From the NCBI RefSeq assembly GCF_932294415.1, contig NC_065539.1, positions 33,482,001-33,546,000 on the forward strand: DNA of 64,000 bases, read 5' to 3'. Below, piece by piece: positions 1 through 12,753 of the stretch. Each line of letters starts with the position of its first letter. Positions within the stretch are counted from its first letter, which is position 1. This stretch comes from Quercus robur (lineage: Eukaryota > Streptophyta > Magnoliopsida > Fagales > Fagaceae). The notes beneath the pieces are model-generated. The model was given only the letters and a program-made list of their open reading frames with translations, ran no database searches and was not told the DNA's origin. Both the position numbers and the translations under genes were made by a program.

Positions 1-205
1 GAAATATTATTAATGAAAATAGAAAGTAAAAATACAAATTGTTCATGATGATGAACAACAAGAAAAGGATAAATCAAACAACAAAGACAAGGGAAATCAG
101 GAAACTAATCTAAGAGAAAACAAAAACTCAGAGAGAGAAGAACAATCAGTAAAACTAAAACCCCAACAACAAGACCACTCAAATAGACTACGCTAGCATC
201 CAACC

Positions 206-850
206 TCAAACCAGATATGCTAACCAAACTGCTCTCAATCCACTCAAATAAGTCCTCCAAAGACCACAACCATGAGAACCCCTACCTAACTTCGAATCCC
301 CCCCCCCCCCTCTTCCACCATTCCTCTCCAAACTTTGAGGCTTCCACACACCCCATAAACACGTTGTCTCAACCCCAAACCGCCACAGCCACTTTCCCAA
401 TAGGTCTTTTTTAAAGGTAGCAAGCTTCCGGACCCCTAACCCTCCATTAGCAATAGGAGCACACACTTTATTCCCCTACCAAATGATGTTTAAACTCATC
501 CCCCATACCACCACATAAAAAATCCCGCTGCAACTTTTCAATCCTAATAGGCACACTTTTAGGAAGAGAAAACAAAGATAAATCATAAGTAGGAAGGAAC
601 AAAAGAGTACTCTTCAATAAAGTCAAGTGACCACTTTTAGAAAGACAAGATTTTCCTCCACCCCGCTAACCAAATCTCAAACTTCTCCAAGGTAGGATTC
701 CAAATAGCCGTCAACATGTAGGACGCCCCAAGAGGCAAATCAAGATAGGTCATAGGCAAGCATCCTACCTTATAACCAAAAAAAATCCGCCAAGACATTG
801 ATATTCTCAACCTCCCCTACAGGAACCACTTCACTTTTGTGCACATTAAC
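206..850 (-). mobile_element. Degenerate L1-type LINE fragment (C-terminal part of reverse transcriptase ORF)
   Basis: On the minus strand short stretches read like the region after the RT catalytic core of plant L1 elements: a piece like GGLGVRKLATFKKDLLGKWL near 400-460 and a YLDLPLGAS-like piece near 740. They lie in different frames with stops between them, so this is a dead fragment. Bases 1-205 are AT-rich and may belong to the same remnant, but I cannot show it. No tail or target-site duplication is visible in the window. Confidence 0.7.
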
Positions 851-1721
851 CCTGTCACTTTTTTGTGTTCTTTTCTCTCTTTATCTTCTCTTCTTTCTTT
901 TGGTACTGTTCATGGGTATTGTTCACAGTTCAAATATCGTAAAATTCTCTTCTCATTTATTTATTTATTTATTTTTATTTCTCTTACAACCCCAAATCAA
1001 GCCTTTTTTTTACCTATCAAAACCCTAAAACTTAACATACTTTCTTCTACCAAAAAGCCATCAAATAACTCATCAAACCATCTTTTAATTCATAATACAA
1101 CCCTATTACCCTTGTACAAGCACACATGTACAAAGTGGGGAATTTTTCCATAAATTGTATTTTTTTTTGGATTCATGGCATATGTAAGTGGTCATGAATT
1201 GATAGTTGAGCATATAGCAAGTATACTACAATTGTCCCAATGATCCCTTTGTAATATTATTTCTATCAATATACATATTTACATATCCCCAAAAATTAAA
1301 ATAAAAAATAAAAAACTGAAGGAAAAATTCTAAAATTCAATTGGAGATCAGGTAGCATCATTCAGGTTACAAGAACTATAATTCTTTTTTTTTTTTTTTT
1401 TTGATAATTAAAATACAAGGTTACAAGAACCATATTTCAAACTAATAATATAAATCTACTAATCATATTGTCTATTTAAAACCAAATTTGATTACTAGGT
1501 CCACAAACTTAATGATTGTTAAAATAAATTAATAAATAATTTGCAGCATATAAATAAAAATAGTCATAATGGATCTCCACAAATACTAAACAAGCAATCA
1601 TCTCTCTGATCATATAAAAAAACTGATCACATGCAAAAAACAACAAATCCAATTTTGTTCCCAAAGAATTCCAGGTACAAAACTGCATTAAATGGAGGTG
1701 GAAAATTCTGCTAAATTGGAC
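851..1721. other. Gene-free AT-rich stretch, 3' flank of the AMBRA1-like gene
   Basis: Pyrimidine-rich then AT-rich sequence with poly-T and poly-A runs (for example 1387-1402). No supported coding region. It should hold the 3' UTR of the minus-strand WD40 gene and possibly a very short last exon that I could not locate. Confidence 0.5.
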
Positions 1722-4700
1722 CTATACCTCAAGCATATTTTCATCAAGAAAACGAGATGTTGCACAATTCATGGCATAAGAACTATCATGTTGAAGGATC
1801 CTAAGCTTCCCTTCCTGCATTTAACAGCAAAATTTATAATTAAAAAAAAAAAAAAAAAATCAGGCCAGTGATATCCAAAATCCAAAAATGTAAGTACAAA
1901 ATCCTGTTTACCTTAGTCCCATAGACAAGGCCACCTCCAACTGATGGATGAAAGCAGGCTACATTGACCTCATCCTCAGCACTAGGAAGAACTCTCACAA
2001 GTTCCATATCAGAAACTCTGTAAACCTGAGTAATAATAAAAACTTTTTAAATTTTTATTTTTGATTGAAAAGTTATAGTGTTATACATGCACATGAGTCT
2101 TGAACTCACAACCTCACCCTCCATCCCATTATTATGGGAAAATGAAGTGCCAGTTGAGCTATAGCTCATAGGCAAATAAAAACTCTAGGATCATAGAGGG
2201 GGATAACTGTGCTTTCATGTTTTTTTATACACAAGTAATATTCTTGGGGAAAGAAGGTCTACACACATATCCAAGAGTACAAAAAAGATAGACATGAGTT
2301 CATACCTCCAGAATTGTGTAAATGGGTACTGTTGTCTCTCCATCAATGACAACACTCTTAAGAAGTGAACTATGGCGACGACCGTAGGCAAGTAACAAGT
2401 GCTCTGACGTGGGTGAGAACTGAGGAATGAAATAATATAAATGTTTAATAAGCAAAGCTTCCGGTTAATAAATACATACAATGTATCTTTTAAGTATATA
2501 AAATATTTAATTATTCTTTGACTACATCATTTCAAGTTATATTATTGCCCTTAGATGCAAGACTGCAAGTAGCAAACAAATGTAAAGCCTGCAGGCTTAC
2601 ACTACTCACTTTTCAGCCAAAAAAAAAATCTTCACATGGAACAGCACATGCATAAGAAGTTGCAAAAAACTTCAGCAATATATAATACCTCTGTTTATTC
2701 TTTTTTTTTTTTTTTTTCCTTTTTTTGATAAATAAATAAGAATTTTACAGAAAGAGACTACTTCATTTATTAGAAGTGATTGGTTGAATTTTTCCAAATT
2801 CCTTCAGTATGAGGTGGTGATGGTACCAGAGTGAGTAAGTTTTGGGAGGATGTGTGGTGTAGGGGTTGTTCTCTTAAGGAGGCTTTTCCAGAATTTTACC
2901 TTATTAATAGGACAAGGGGCTCTTCAGTTTTGGATGTTATGCGTTTCTCAGATGGAAAATAACAGAACCAAGCAAGTATTTGCCTAAATAATAACAATTC
3001 AATGTTGATATAACTAAGAGTATAAATTGATACCCATTTCATGATACACAACTACTTTTGCAAAGTAAGGAAAGCGTATTTCTTACCGTTGGCTTTATCA
3101 AACTCGCATAAATGGACAACGCTTTTTAGTAAAAAATGAGTTTCTTTTGTGTATTCTTTTACAATACAACTTTTGAGGGGGAGCGGCCATTAAGACGAAG
3201 TCAATTGCTAGAAAATGTGTGATAGATGAGACTAAACATGAACTTTAGTACACTTTCAGCAAACGGTTTTTAGCATAAAGCTAAATAAGTTGTTCCCAAA
3301 CAAATACATAATACAGTTTTAGTAGATGAGACTAAACACAAAATTGATGTTAAGTTGGAAAGCTAGAAGTATGCTTTAGAATCTAAAGGTTCTAGGTTAA
3401 GTAGGTCTGCAACAAAATATATGGAAATAAGTCTAGTACAAGGCAAAACAGATGTACAGGCATGTAAAACTTGATGGTTAAAAAATGAAAAAGAGTAAGT
3501 GCTTTCGAAATCTTGGACCCATAATTTATAATGATGGGGAGATCGAAGGATGTAAATTATAGGATAAGAACATAGTGGATGAACTAGAGAAGTGCATTAC
3601 TTGCAGAATACTCAATACCTATCACTTTGTAGCATGGATGGGGGATAAAGCTCCAGGGCCAGATGGTTCATTATTACTATTTTGGTCTATGGTCAGTAGT
3701 GATGCTATGCGTTTCTTCTTTTTGATTGGTAAGTTTCTACTTCTTTTTCTTTCTTTTTTCTTTTGATAAGTGATGTTATGCAATTCTTCTTTAAATTTCA
3801 TGACAATTGCCTTTTTGGCAAAAGCTTGAACACCACATTTGTGGCTTTAATTCCTAAAAAGGCATGCGCAATTGAGCTTTTTGCTTGCTAGCAAGGTCGT
3901 TTTGGTCGCCATTGCAATGGAGATATATGGATGGTTGTCCCTCATTGTTTGATGTGGTGTATTTGGAAGGAAAGAAATAGTAGGTGTTTTGAAGACAATG
4001 AGCGTTCTATGCCTGATCTCAAGCTTCTTGTTTTCAGAACCTTACTGGAATGGTTCTCAGTATGGAGAAACCATCATTTTTCTTTTTTTTTGGATTTTCT
4101 TGATTTATGTAATCTATGTAATTGATTTGTACACCCCTGTATACTTCCTGTGTACTTGGGTGTCTCTCTCTTTTCGTTATCAATGAATCCTTATTACTTA
4201 TCAAAAAAAAAAAATTTAGGCCAATTGGCCTGGTGGGTAGTGTTTATAAAATACTGGCTAAGACCTTAGTCAGTCATATTAAGGGATGTTAGGCCAATTA
4301 TCATAGTATGGGATATGTAGAATGCCTTTATTCAAGGGAAACAGATTCTTGATTCGGTCCTTATAGCCAATGAGTGTTTGGATAGTTGCCTGAAATCTGG
4401 CAAACTGAGGGTGTTGTGTAAGTTGGATGTGGCTAAGGCATATGATCATGTCAACTGGAGTTTCTATTGTACTTGCTTCAACAATGTGGTTTTGGGGAAA
4501 GATGGAAAAAGAGAATAGAATTTTGTATTTCAGTTGTCAAGTTTTTATCTTGGTAAATGACACTCCAACTAGTTTCTTTGAGATTTAGCAGGGATGTGTC
4601 AACCCTCTTTCTCCATGGTTTTTTTTTTCTTGGCCAAACCTCTTTCTCCATTGTTGTTTGTGATTGTTATGGAAGCTTTAAGTAGGATGATCACTAGAGC

Positions 4701-7700
4701 AGTTTCAGAGGGTTATCTAAGTGGTTTTTCTATTGATAGTTTTTGAGGGGAATCAATGGTTATTTCTCATCTCTTTTTGCAGTGATACTCTGCTCCTTTC
4801 TTTTGAGGAAAATTCTACACGCATTCATTATCTTCATTTTTGATAAGTGAAATAGAGGAGGTAATGTGCTCAGACATCATTCATTATCTTCATTGTATCC
4901 TTGTGTGCTTTGAGGCAGTTTTGGGCTTGAGAATTTATTGGACAAATTTGAAATTCTGCCACTAGGAGAGGTTTCGACCATTGAGCATTTAGCAAGCGAT
5001 TTGGGCTGTCAAATCTCATCCCTTCCAATGAAGTATTTAGGATTACCATTAGGAGCTTCTTTTAAGGCTAAGTATTTGGGACTATTATTAAGCGTATGCA
5101 AAGGAGATTAGTTGATTGGAAGAAAATGTATTTGTCAAAGGGGGTTGTCTTACACTTATTAAGATTACGTTCTCTAGTCTCCCCACTTATTTCTTATCTC
5201 TTTCCCATTATCAATGGGCATAGCAAGTAGATTGGAGAAAATTCATAGGGATTTTTTTTTAGGTGGTATGGTAGATGATTTCAAGTTTCATCTAGTCAAT
5301 TGGAATATTTATTGCACTCCTGTTTACAATGGGGGCTTGGGAAATAAGAAGTTGTTGACCTTTTAATCAAGATTTGTTGGGTAAGTGGTTGTGGTGGTAT
5401 GGGTTTGAAGAAAGGGCGCTTCGGAGACAGGTCATTGAATTGAGGTATGATCCTGGAGGAGAGTTTGGGGTTTGGGATTGTCTAGGGGAGCAAATGGGGT
5501 GGGTTTGTGGAAGTATATTAGATGTGGCTGGGATAGGTTCAAATGCTTCATTCCTTTTGATATTGATAGCTGGATTCTGGCATGATTTGTGGCAAGGTGA
5601 GACTCCCATAAAGAAGAGGTATCTTGCATTATTCCTTATTGTGCGAAATAGCAAGCTCTAGATACCCACATTAGGGGGGGGGGGGGGGGGGGGGAGAACA
5701 AAACCCAACAAACAAACAAAAACAAGAAAGCAACTGACCTGAATTGATGTTAAACAATGGGCAGCGCGTATTGCCCGTGATGCGAGCACCAAACCAAATC
5801 TAGATAATAAAAAAATATACATAGAAGATCAGGAAGAAGTAAGAGAAAAATATAAATCAAAATCTGGAAAAGATATGACCAAATTCAAAAGTTTAAGCTT
5901 TACGTTGCCTCCTCAAGGGAATATATCCTAAGCTCATAGAGAACTTGATGAGCTGAAATTGGGTGTCGTGTTGGGGATGTTGCAGTCCCTGCCATGTCAT
6001 GGTGGACCTGGCTTTGCAACCCAGGATCAGCTTCTAGATGAGGCAGCACACATGCAACACATGCCGCTAAAAATCTCCCGCAAGGTGAAAAATGAGCACC
6101 CATTTCACTGCAAATGAGTCCTTACATGTAAACATCCATCAAAATCTGGTTTATGATATCATGCAGTCTAATACATTAACATGATAAAAAGAAATTTGGA
6201 GCAATAATCAATAAATAAATAAAAATGAATAGAGTTAAAATAATACCAATATCTCTATTTTCTAAGCAAATGTTGCTCCGCAAAGAACTATAGTTAGATA
6301 AGTAGAAGTAACAATAGTACTTCTTCCCATGATAGGTTTTTTAAGGTTAACTGACCAAGTAATAGATAAAAAAGCAATTTAAAAAAGGTTGACATAGCAA
6401 GAGAAAACTATTATTTAAAATTATAAAAAGGTTATACCTACAAAGCACAGCATGTGGTATCGTTAATCGACACTTTTCTGCATCAAGAAAGGCACATGGA
6501 TCTTTTACATCATGAGGCCATATTCTTAACTTCACAGTGCAAGGTAACTCTGCAGCAGCAGCAGCTGCAAGTGAGGTTGCAAGTTCAGATTGGATTCTGG
6601 TAACAGCAAGTTGAGGATCGCCTTCATCACGTGGAATGTGATTGAGGATAGCACCTTCAGCAGATCCAGTCGTGGGCACCATGCGGGAACGTGAAGAACG
6701 CTGCCGTGAGCTAGATCTTCCAGTGACCCTAGATTGGTTAGCACCAGTTGGCATAACTGATGAAGCCACAGGATTTTCCATTTCACTAAATGCTGATATA
6801 TTTTCATGAGCTGAAACATTGACTGAACTCATGGTGCGCTGCCCAGCTTGACTCTGGCCAATTAACCACCCTTGCAAGAATGGTAGCTCCCAATACATTG
6901 GGTCACCAAAAGGGAAGAAACGATTATTTCTCTCTTCAGGCTGCGTTTCCATGGTCTCCATGGCATCCATAGCTGATTGAGTGATTGCATTATCCGTTTC
7001 ACTCATTAAAGAATCATTTCCTGTATCTTCTGGCACAGGAGATGAGCTATTAGGATCAACAGGAGACAACAGAAGTTCATACTGCCCTGATGGAGTAGAA
7101 TATGTCAAAAGCCGCACTGAAGCAGAGGGATCCACTCTTGGTTGCACATTACTTGAGCCAACATCCCCATGAGTATTCTGCAAAGATATTCTCCCATCAT
7201 CTCTAGCTAATGAGGGCCATATCAAAAAGGGGAGAGACATGAGAGGAATTTCATCTGCTAAACAAGGACGGCCACTGGAATGAGAATCAGCCAAGAACAC
7301 AGTGGGTGGAGGATAGCGCAAGTAACCTGGAGAAGTTGCAATTGTCATCGAGGAATCTGATGAGTCAAGGTCATTGACCTGCAAAGCAGCACAATATTAG
7401 AACCAACAAGATAGATCATGAAAGGCTAAAAGGCATGGCAATATGATTCCACCAAAAATAGTCACCTCAGCAGTTAAAAGAAAAGGGGCTGCGTGGGGGT
7501 GAAAATGCACAGCCCGAAGTGACCGCCGTGTCTTCAGTACAATGACTGGTGATGATGTCTCCCCTCTCCGGTTGTAATGCCACATATAAAGCTAAGGCAA
7601 ATTATAATCCAACGCATTAAAGAACAAGTCAACATAAGACATTATGTAAATATTTGAAGGTCAAAGAGTCCTCACCTTGTGACCTGAAGCCACAGCAAGA

Positions 7701-9627
7701 AGCTCCCCTTGGGCATGGAAAGCAATGGAAGCAATAGGACGATCTGCATGGAGGAAGGAAAGAACTATCATATCCATCATAAAAATAATATAATCTCAGA
7801 ATGATACTTTTCTCCAAATGCTAGATAAGGAAATCCATAGAGGTAATTACAAAAATCACGTGATCCTATACACTCTGCAGTATTTGCATCCCACAAACGA
7901 ACTTCATGATCCAAACTTCCACTAGCAAGTATTTCAGGATAAAATGGATGAAATCTAACCTGCAAAGTTCCACAAGCACATGAGAAAGGAAGTTGCATAG
8001 GAGAAATAGAACACTCATAGAATAAGTACATGTGATGTTACACATCATATCTAATAATATGCATGGATTCTCGTAACGGGCATGAAAAGAAGCTCTGTCA
8101 GGAAAGCTTTACTTCATAGGTAAATCACCATATGACACATTCCATATGGTGCACATCATAGAAACACCTGTTATGGCACTAGTTTAAATTATAATTTTCT
8201 TTTTAAAAAAGCCAAATAGATAATCAGAGCAGAAATTTAAAACTTTAGCATGTTTATTCGAAAACATTATTTACAACATATTCTATCAGCCTAAAAGATC
8301 AATAAATGTCAATAAAGCATATAAGATAAACTTACCACCCAAGGGGTCCTCCGGTGACCACTCAAAACCTTTAAGCAGCTCCCAGTTTGGCAATCAATAA
8401 TCTTCACCGTATGGTCTCCACTGCAGGAACATAAACACAATGCTATTTAAAAATTGAAGCATCTCTAGAGAAATTTGTGACCCAACCTTGGGCATAAGCT
8501 AAAAAGATAGAAAGAAAATGGAAACTCACTGAGTAGAAGCAAGCGTCCTCCCATCAGGGCTGAAGGCTGCTGCTATAGTTGACCTTGGAGGAGGCAACAG
8601 TGGACAATATTTTGCTGATAAATGCCGCAACGTTTCTGCCTCCACCCTGGAAAAATGTCAAAAGCTCAAAAAAAAGATAAACAAATATACTTATTATACC
8701 AATGAATGAATATAACAGAAGAGCAATAAAGAACCCAGACAATACCATGAGACAAGCCCTTGTCTTGCATCTATTGCTGCTTCATGCCTTGACCCAACCG
8801 AATCAAGATGCAGTTTTGAACCTTCTCCCCATAATCTTTTTGACGAACTCTTCGTTCGAGGACAAACCTCCCGTCGTGCCAACAGTCGAAAGACATTGCC
8901 ACCACTAGCAAAACCATAAAAGCAAAACCAACTTAGTAGAGGCAACACCAAACACATTCAAATTCATTCTATACATTCAATATTATTATCTATATAAAAA
9001 CAATAAGCAAAATAACCCCTTCAATCAAACAGCAAAGCTAAATTCAGCAACATCAAAATAACAAAAATCTATACCTATATACCACATTGTTCATGAATCA
9101 AGGAGTTTTAAGCATAAATCTGAACATCACAAGTGAAAATAATCAATAAAGTACTAAACGAGATATTTTGTAACCATCGGATTATCAATTTTGGCAATTT
9201 CACCAAACCTGAATTAAAAAATTAAAAATATCTAGCATCGGCAACTGAATTGAGGTTAAAGTTAATTTGGCAGAAATTGCACGAAATTATATAGAAACAC
9301 TAATTATAAGGTTGAAGTACAAAAAATTGATCCGAATTTTATGAAAACCACAAAAATTGAGTCGAAAGGAGAGTGAATTCTCCGAATCTGATCGAAAATT
9401 CAGATCTTCGGCTAGAGCGGAGGGGGTGTTGATGTATGGAAATCCAAATAGAGAGGAAATTGAAGAATCCATAAGAGAGAAAGCGAGGGCAAAAAAGGGA
9501 ATAAGATTCACCTATGCTTGGAATTGGAATTGGAATTGGTGTGAGGAGAGCGTGGACCAGAGGTTGACGGGGCGTTAGCGTCGTCTCCGTAGAAGGATGC
9601 CCTCATCTTTGTTGCGGAGGAGCTCAT
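1722..9627 (-). CDS. AMBRA1-like WD40-repeat protein, 13 exons, about 768 aa
   Basis: Exons on the minus strand: 9512-9627, 8746-8904, 8530-8646, 8336-8420, 7851-7959, 7676-7743, 7466-7591, 6438-7378, 5904-6107, 5739-5799, 2306-2419, 1912-2025, and 1728-1814 plus a V-stop. All joins keep frame with GT-AG borders. The N-terminal WD40 block (residues about 95-260) has [30 protein letters not shown] and a fourth blade; this order matches animal AMBRA1, a WD40 adaptor in autophagy and CUL4-DDB1 ubiquitination. Exon 8 (residues about 261-573) is a long Ser-rich, probably disordered linker. Exons 9-13 supply the C-terminal propeller part (ending in [13 protein letters not shown]). Start: the ATG at 9627, with a second in-frame Met seven codons on. 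The end is uncertain: intron read-through gives L-E-V-stop, while relatives may use a tiny extra exon. The plant function is inferred by homology. Confidence 0.85.
2045..2174 (-). mobile_element. tRNA-derived SINE in an intron of the WD40 gene
   Basis: The minus strand has a box-A-like TAGCTCAACTGGCAC (2148-2161) and a box-B-like GAGTTCAAGACTC (2095-2107), the internal pol III promoter of tRNA-derived SINEs, followed by an A/T-rich tail. It is flanked by the perfect 10-bp direct repeat AATAAAAACT at 2035-2044 and 2175-2184, the expected target-site duplication. It sits between exons 11 and 12 in the same orientation as the gene. Confidence 0.8.
3560..5662 (+). mobile_element. Degenerate L1-type LINE in the 3.3-kb intron of the WD40 gene
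   Basis: Plus-strand fragments follow the order of an L1 reverse transcriptase: KAPGPDG (about 3646-3666), [12 protein letters not shown] (about 3844-3880), [17 protein letters not shown] (from about 4220), an [17 protein letters not shown]-like stretch (about 4325), [13 protein letters not shown] (about 4420), then [11 protein letters not shown] and [11 protein letters not shown] (about 5330-5405) and [15 protein letters not shown] (5578-5622). Many frame changes and stops are present. It lies antisense to the host gene inside intron 10 and makes up most of that intron's unusual length. It is interrupted by a second LINE 3' end. Confidence 0.8.
3881..4214 (+). mobile_element. 5'-truncated LINE 3' end nested in the LINE above
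   Basis: The stretch encodes [19 protein letters not shown], the typical extreme C-terminus of a plant L1 ORF2, then a short 3' UTR ending in poly(A) at about 4203-4214. Directly before it the host LINE reads [11 protein letters not shown] and directly after it reads FRPIGLVGS, which are adjacent segments of one RT domain. The inner piece is therefore an insertion. The left edge is approximate. Confidence 0.65.
5674..5694 (+). repeat. 21-nt G homopolymer
   Basis: An uninterrupted run of 21 G directly after the LINE remnant and about 45 bp outside the acceptor-distal end of exon 10 (donor side of the long intron). On the transcribed strand it is C21, on the other strand a potential G-quadruplex. 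The true length may be affected by sequencing or assembly error. Confidence 0.9.
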
Positions 9628-9830
9628 GATTAAAGACTTTGCGCCATATGCCCGAGAAAACGAAGCGGGGACTAGGAACTTTCCCGAGAAAGTGAGAGAG
9701 GAGGCGATGGATCAGAGTCAGAGAGGTGGGAAAGGGCTGTGTCTGTGTGGAGGGGCTGCATCGGACTTGTTAGATGAAAACGACGGAAAAATATTTGCAA
9801 AAATAATATTATTTTATTATTATTTTTAAT
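9628..9830 (-). promoter_or_regulatory. Probable 5' UTR/promoter of the WD40 gene
   Basis: Moderately GC-rich sequence upstream of the ATG at 9627 contrasts with the AT-rich DNA beyond 9790, as expected for a 5' UTR and core promoter. I see no clear TATA box. Assignment is by position only. Confidence 0.35.
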
Positions 9831-11050
9831 TATTATTATATTTATTATTTAAAAGGTCATTGTCTTGAACATGGTGTGATATATAGCCCTGTTATCGATT
9901 ATGTAATAGCAATTCCCCTTTTTAATTTCATCTTTATTACATAGATTACTTATTACAAAAGAATAATTATTCTTTAAATGGAAGAATATGATAGGGCTTC
10001 AAATTAATATATTTTCTAAAATATAAAATTTTCTTAAACATTATTTTTTACAAACTTTTATATATAATAATAAAACTTATAGATAGGAATAATTATTCTT
10101 TTTTGTTTTTGCTAAGAGAAAAATGAGTAAGGGCGACTTAAGTTAGTGTTTTTCACATGCTTTCAAAAAGAAAAGTTAGTGTCTTCCACCTAAGCGTGAC
10201 ATAGTGACATCTTACCAGTTGGGCCTAAGAACAAGAGATTCAGATGAGTCATAGCTGTGCATCCAACCCTATTGAAGACGCTAGTAAGCATGAGCCGACC
10301 ACAACAATGCTAGGTGCACAACTATTCCATTACAAATATCTTCTATTCCCAATAATAAATATTATTATTCCAAATATCTTCTATTCCCAATAATATAATT
10401 TTTATTCAGTGAACCAAAAGTGCCCTAATTGTGTTTTGTAAACATAACTGTTTTAAGTGTTTTTTATTTAAGTAAGAGTTATAATCTTTTTCTTTTCTTT
10501 TTTTTGCATCAAATTAGAAACCAATTTAAAGTATCAAAAACTTGAAATTGTATTAATCTAAATTAGGTCAAATGAATTAAAATCATATTTTAAAAACACG
10601 ATTTTAAATACTGTCTTAAAATACGATTTCAATAAATTAAAAAATAAAAAGTATTCAATTTCAAAACAATCCCACTATAAATAATCAATATTATAAATAT
10701 ATCATTCTTTCTTTCTTTCTCTTTTTTATTTATTTATAATTCTATCTGTTATTTTGTAAAATTTTGTGAATGATTCCACACTTGACCAAAATGCCTTGCT
10801 GTAGAGTCCGAAATTATCTTCTTTTTTTTTTTTTTTGGTAAGCTAGTCTGAAATTATCATGACCACGCATTTGCACGGGTAGCTATATGTGACTCGTGCC
10901 ATTTTTTATATTTCTTTTGCTTTTTACCCCTTTAATCATAAAATAGAAGGAACAAAAATATGAACCTTGACTTTGAGCAACAATAGAGAAGCAATCAATA
11001 AGAATAGTGGTGGTGTTAAAGGGCCGTAATGTTCGTTCTCTTTAGGTTAG
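9831..11050. other. AT-rich intergenic stretch without supported genes
   Basis: Poly-A/T runs and short direct repeats (for example the ATATCTTCTATTCCCAATAAT motif twice near 10340-10395). I see no reading frame, RNA or transposon end that I can support. Confidence 0.5.
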
Positions 11051-11058
11051 AGATTCCT

Positions 11059-12167
11059 GCCCGCGGCTCCAGGGTAGTCACAGGACCACCCTAACTTTGG
11101 AAAAAAATTAATTATTATATGTAAATTTTTAAAAATTTATAATTTTTTATCTTTTAAAAAATATTTGGGACCACCCTAAATTTTTTTAGGCTCAATATAG
11201 TGTGGGATTGGATTCACGTCTGCATCCACGTTTGGTTCTTCAGCACGTTTTCAGCTTCTTTTTTTTTTTTTTTTTTAGTTCCAGCCGCAGTTGTTGACCA
11301 ATTCTCCCATGAACAGTGCATAGGTGCACTGTTCATGGGACCCATTTGTTTCTAGCAACTTTTTTATTAAAAATGGGTCCTACGGTACTATTCACATATT
11401 TAAAAATTATCTTGCTACAGTATTTTCAGTTTTCAGTTTCAGCAAAATAAGTTATATCCAAACGGACTCATAATTACACTTTGGACAAAATTTAGCAACA
11501 AACTTAATTGTAGATTAAGACTACAACTCAACTTAATATTTTTTTATTAGATGTGAATTTTAACAAATCCATCATTGGATTACGTTTTCTTCTTAAATCC
11601 TCCATATTTGCAAAATTTCAAAAATATGAAATATCAATAGCTATGTCATCGCTCAAATCTTTAAATTTCGAATTTTTGTTGTCTAAAATTATATATAAAA
11701 AATAAGTTTATAGATTAAATAGTAAATAACTTTTAATTGACATGAAATTTGACATGTGTTTAAAGAACATACAATTTAACAAATTTTCAAAATATATAAC
11801 TATATTAATTTGTTTAGTGAGAGTTGTAGCCTTAGGTTATAGCTTAGTTTGTAGTCAAACTTTTCTTTAAACTTTGATCCCTTAACAATATATAAGGTCC
11901 TTACAAACAAAAAGAAAAAGCCCAAGAAAATTTTTATGGAACTAAAATTTTGAAAAAAAATGTAATTTGCAGAATTAATAATGAAACTATCATGCAAAGA
12001 TTTCGAAATAAGAAAATTCAAAAAGGAAATTGTAAGACTTTATGTCTTTGTGTGTGTATGTGTTTTTTTTTTTATGGCCAATATATGAAGTTCTATTTTT
12101 ATTAAATTTTGTATAATTTAAGTTTCTTAATAACCACCCTGGAAAATATTCTTAGAGCCACCACTGG
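11059..12167. mobile_element. Non-autonomous hAT-like element (1.1 kb) with a nested MITE
   Basis: Bounded by the perfect 8-bp direct repeat AGATTCCT (11051-11058 and 12168-12175). Its ends are imperfect inverted repeats: GCCCGCGGCTC at the left, and CCAGTGGTGGCTC when the right end is read on the minus strand. An 8-bp duplication points to the hAT superfamily. No transposase is present. Ends and duplication are visible; the family is inferred. Confidence 0.65.
11219..11472. mobile_element. MITE nested in the hAT-like element, with a near-perfect hairpin
   Basis: Left end near ATCCACGTTTGG and right end near CCAAACGGACTC form an inverted pair. Between them are the common plant MITE phrases around CTACAGTATTTTCAG and a 15-bp perfect inverted repeat: CCCATGAACAGTGCA at 11306-11320 and its complement at 11325-11339, with loop TAGG. 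Exact ends and target duplication are unclear. Confidence 0.5.
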
Positions 12168-12175
12168 AGATTCCT

Positions 12176-12745
12176 ATACAGAAGATGGAGAGAAATAGGC
12201 GGAGCAGCCAGGTGCGATAGACAACAAAGGTGGCCGACAAACAGCGAAAGAAACTCATATGGAAGTAGAGCAAAGTGAGTATCTAGAATCAGTAATTCTA
12301 GAAAAAAATTATGAAGATAAACGACAAGATTTCCAGTGCTCAATTACAGTCCATTGAAAAAGCTTTTAACTAATTCATAAACAAGAAGGCCAAAAAGGAG
12401 GAAACTGCCATTAAACCAAGTCATAGAAGGCTTGACCCACGTGGAAAAAAAACAATCCAGTTAGGTTGTGCAATAGGCACCAAATCCCATTCATAAAGGA
12501 TTAATCGTTTGGGTGATACTTAGGGATGAGCCTTATAAGATGAAGAGGTTAGGTTAGAATGGGCAGCAATGAGACAACTTAAGCTCTTATAATGAGTCAC
12601 TACTAGTAAAACAAGAAAATAAAAGGTGTCATTACTATCAGACTATCACTTAAACTCTTCATTATTTAGAGTTACTAAGGTACCTATTACAATTAGCAAA
12701 TAAGTTTGTGGTGCAAAGAAGGAATAGAGGAGGCAGACTAGCTCT
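12176..12745. other. Intergenic stretch, nothing supported
   Basis: Mixed-composition DNA between two hAT-like elements. No coding potential with recognisable domains, and no RNA gene seen. Confidence 0.4.
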
Positions 12746-12753
12746 TCTCTAGA

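Noticed and set aside
5374-5661. 95-codon frames on both strands
   Set aside because: Part of the decayed LINE, and its antisense shadow.
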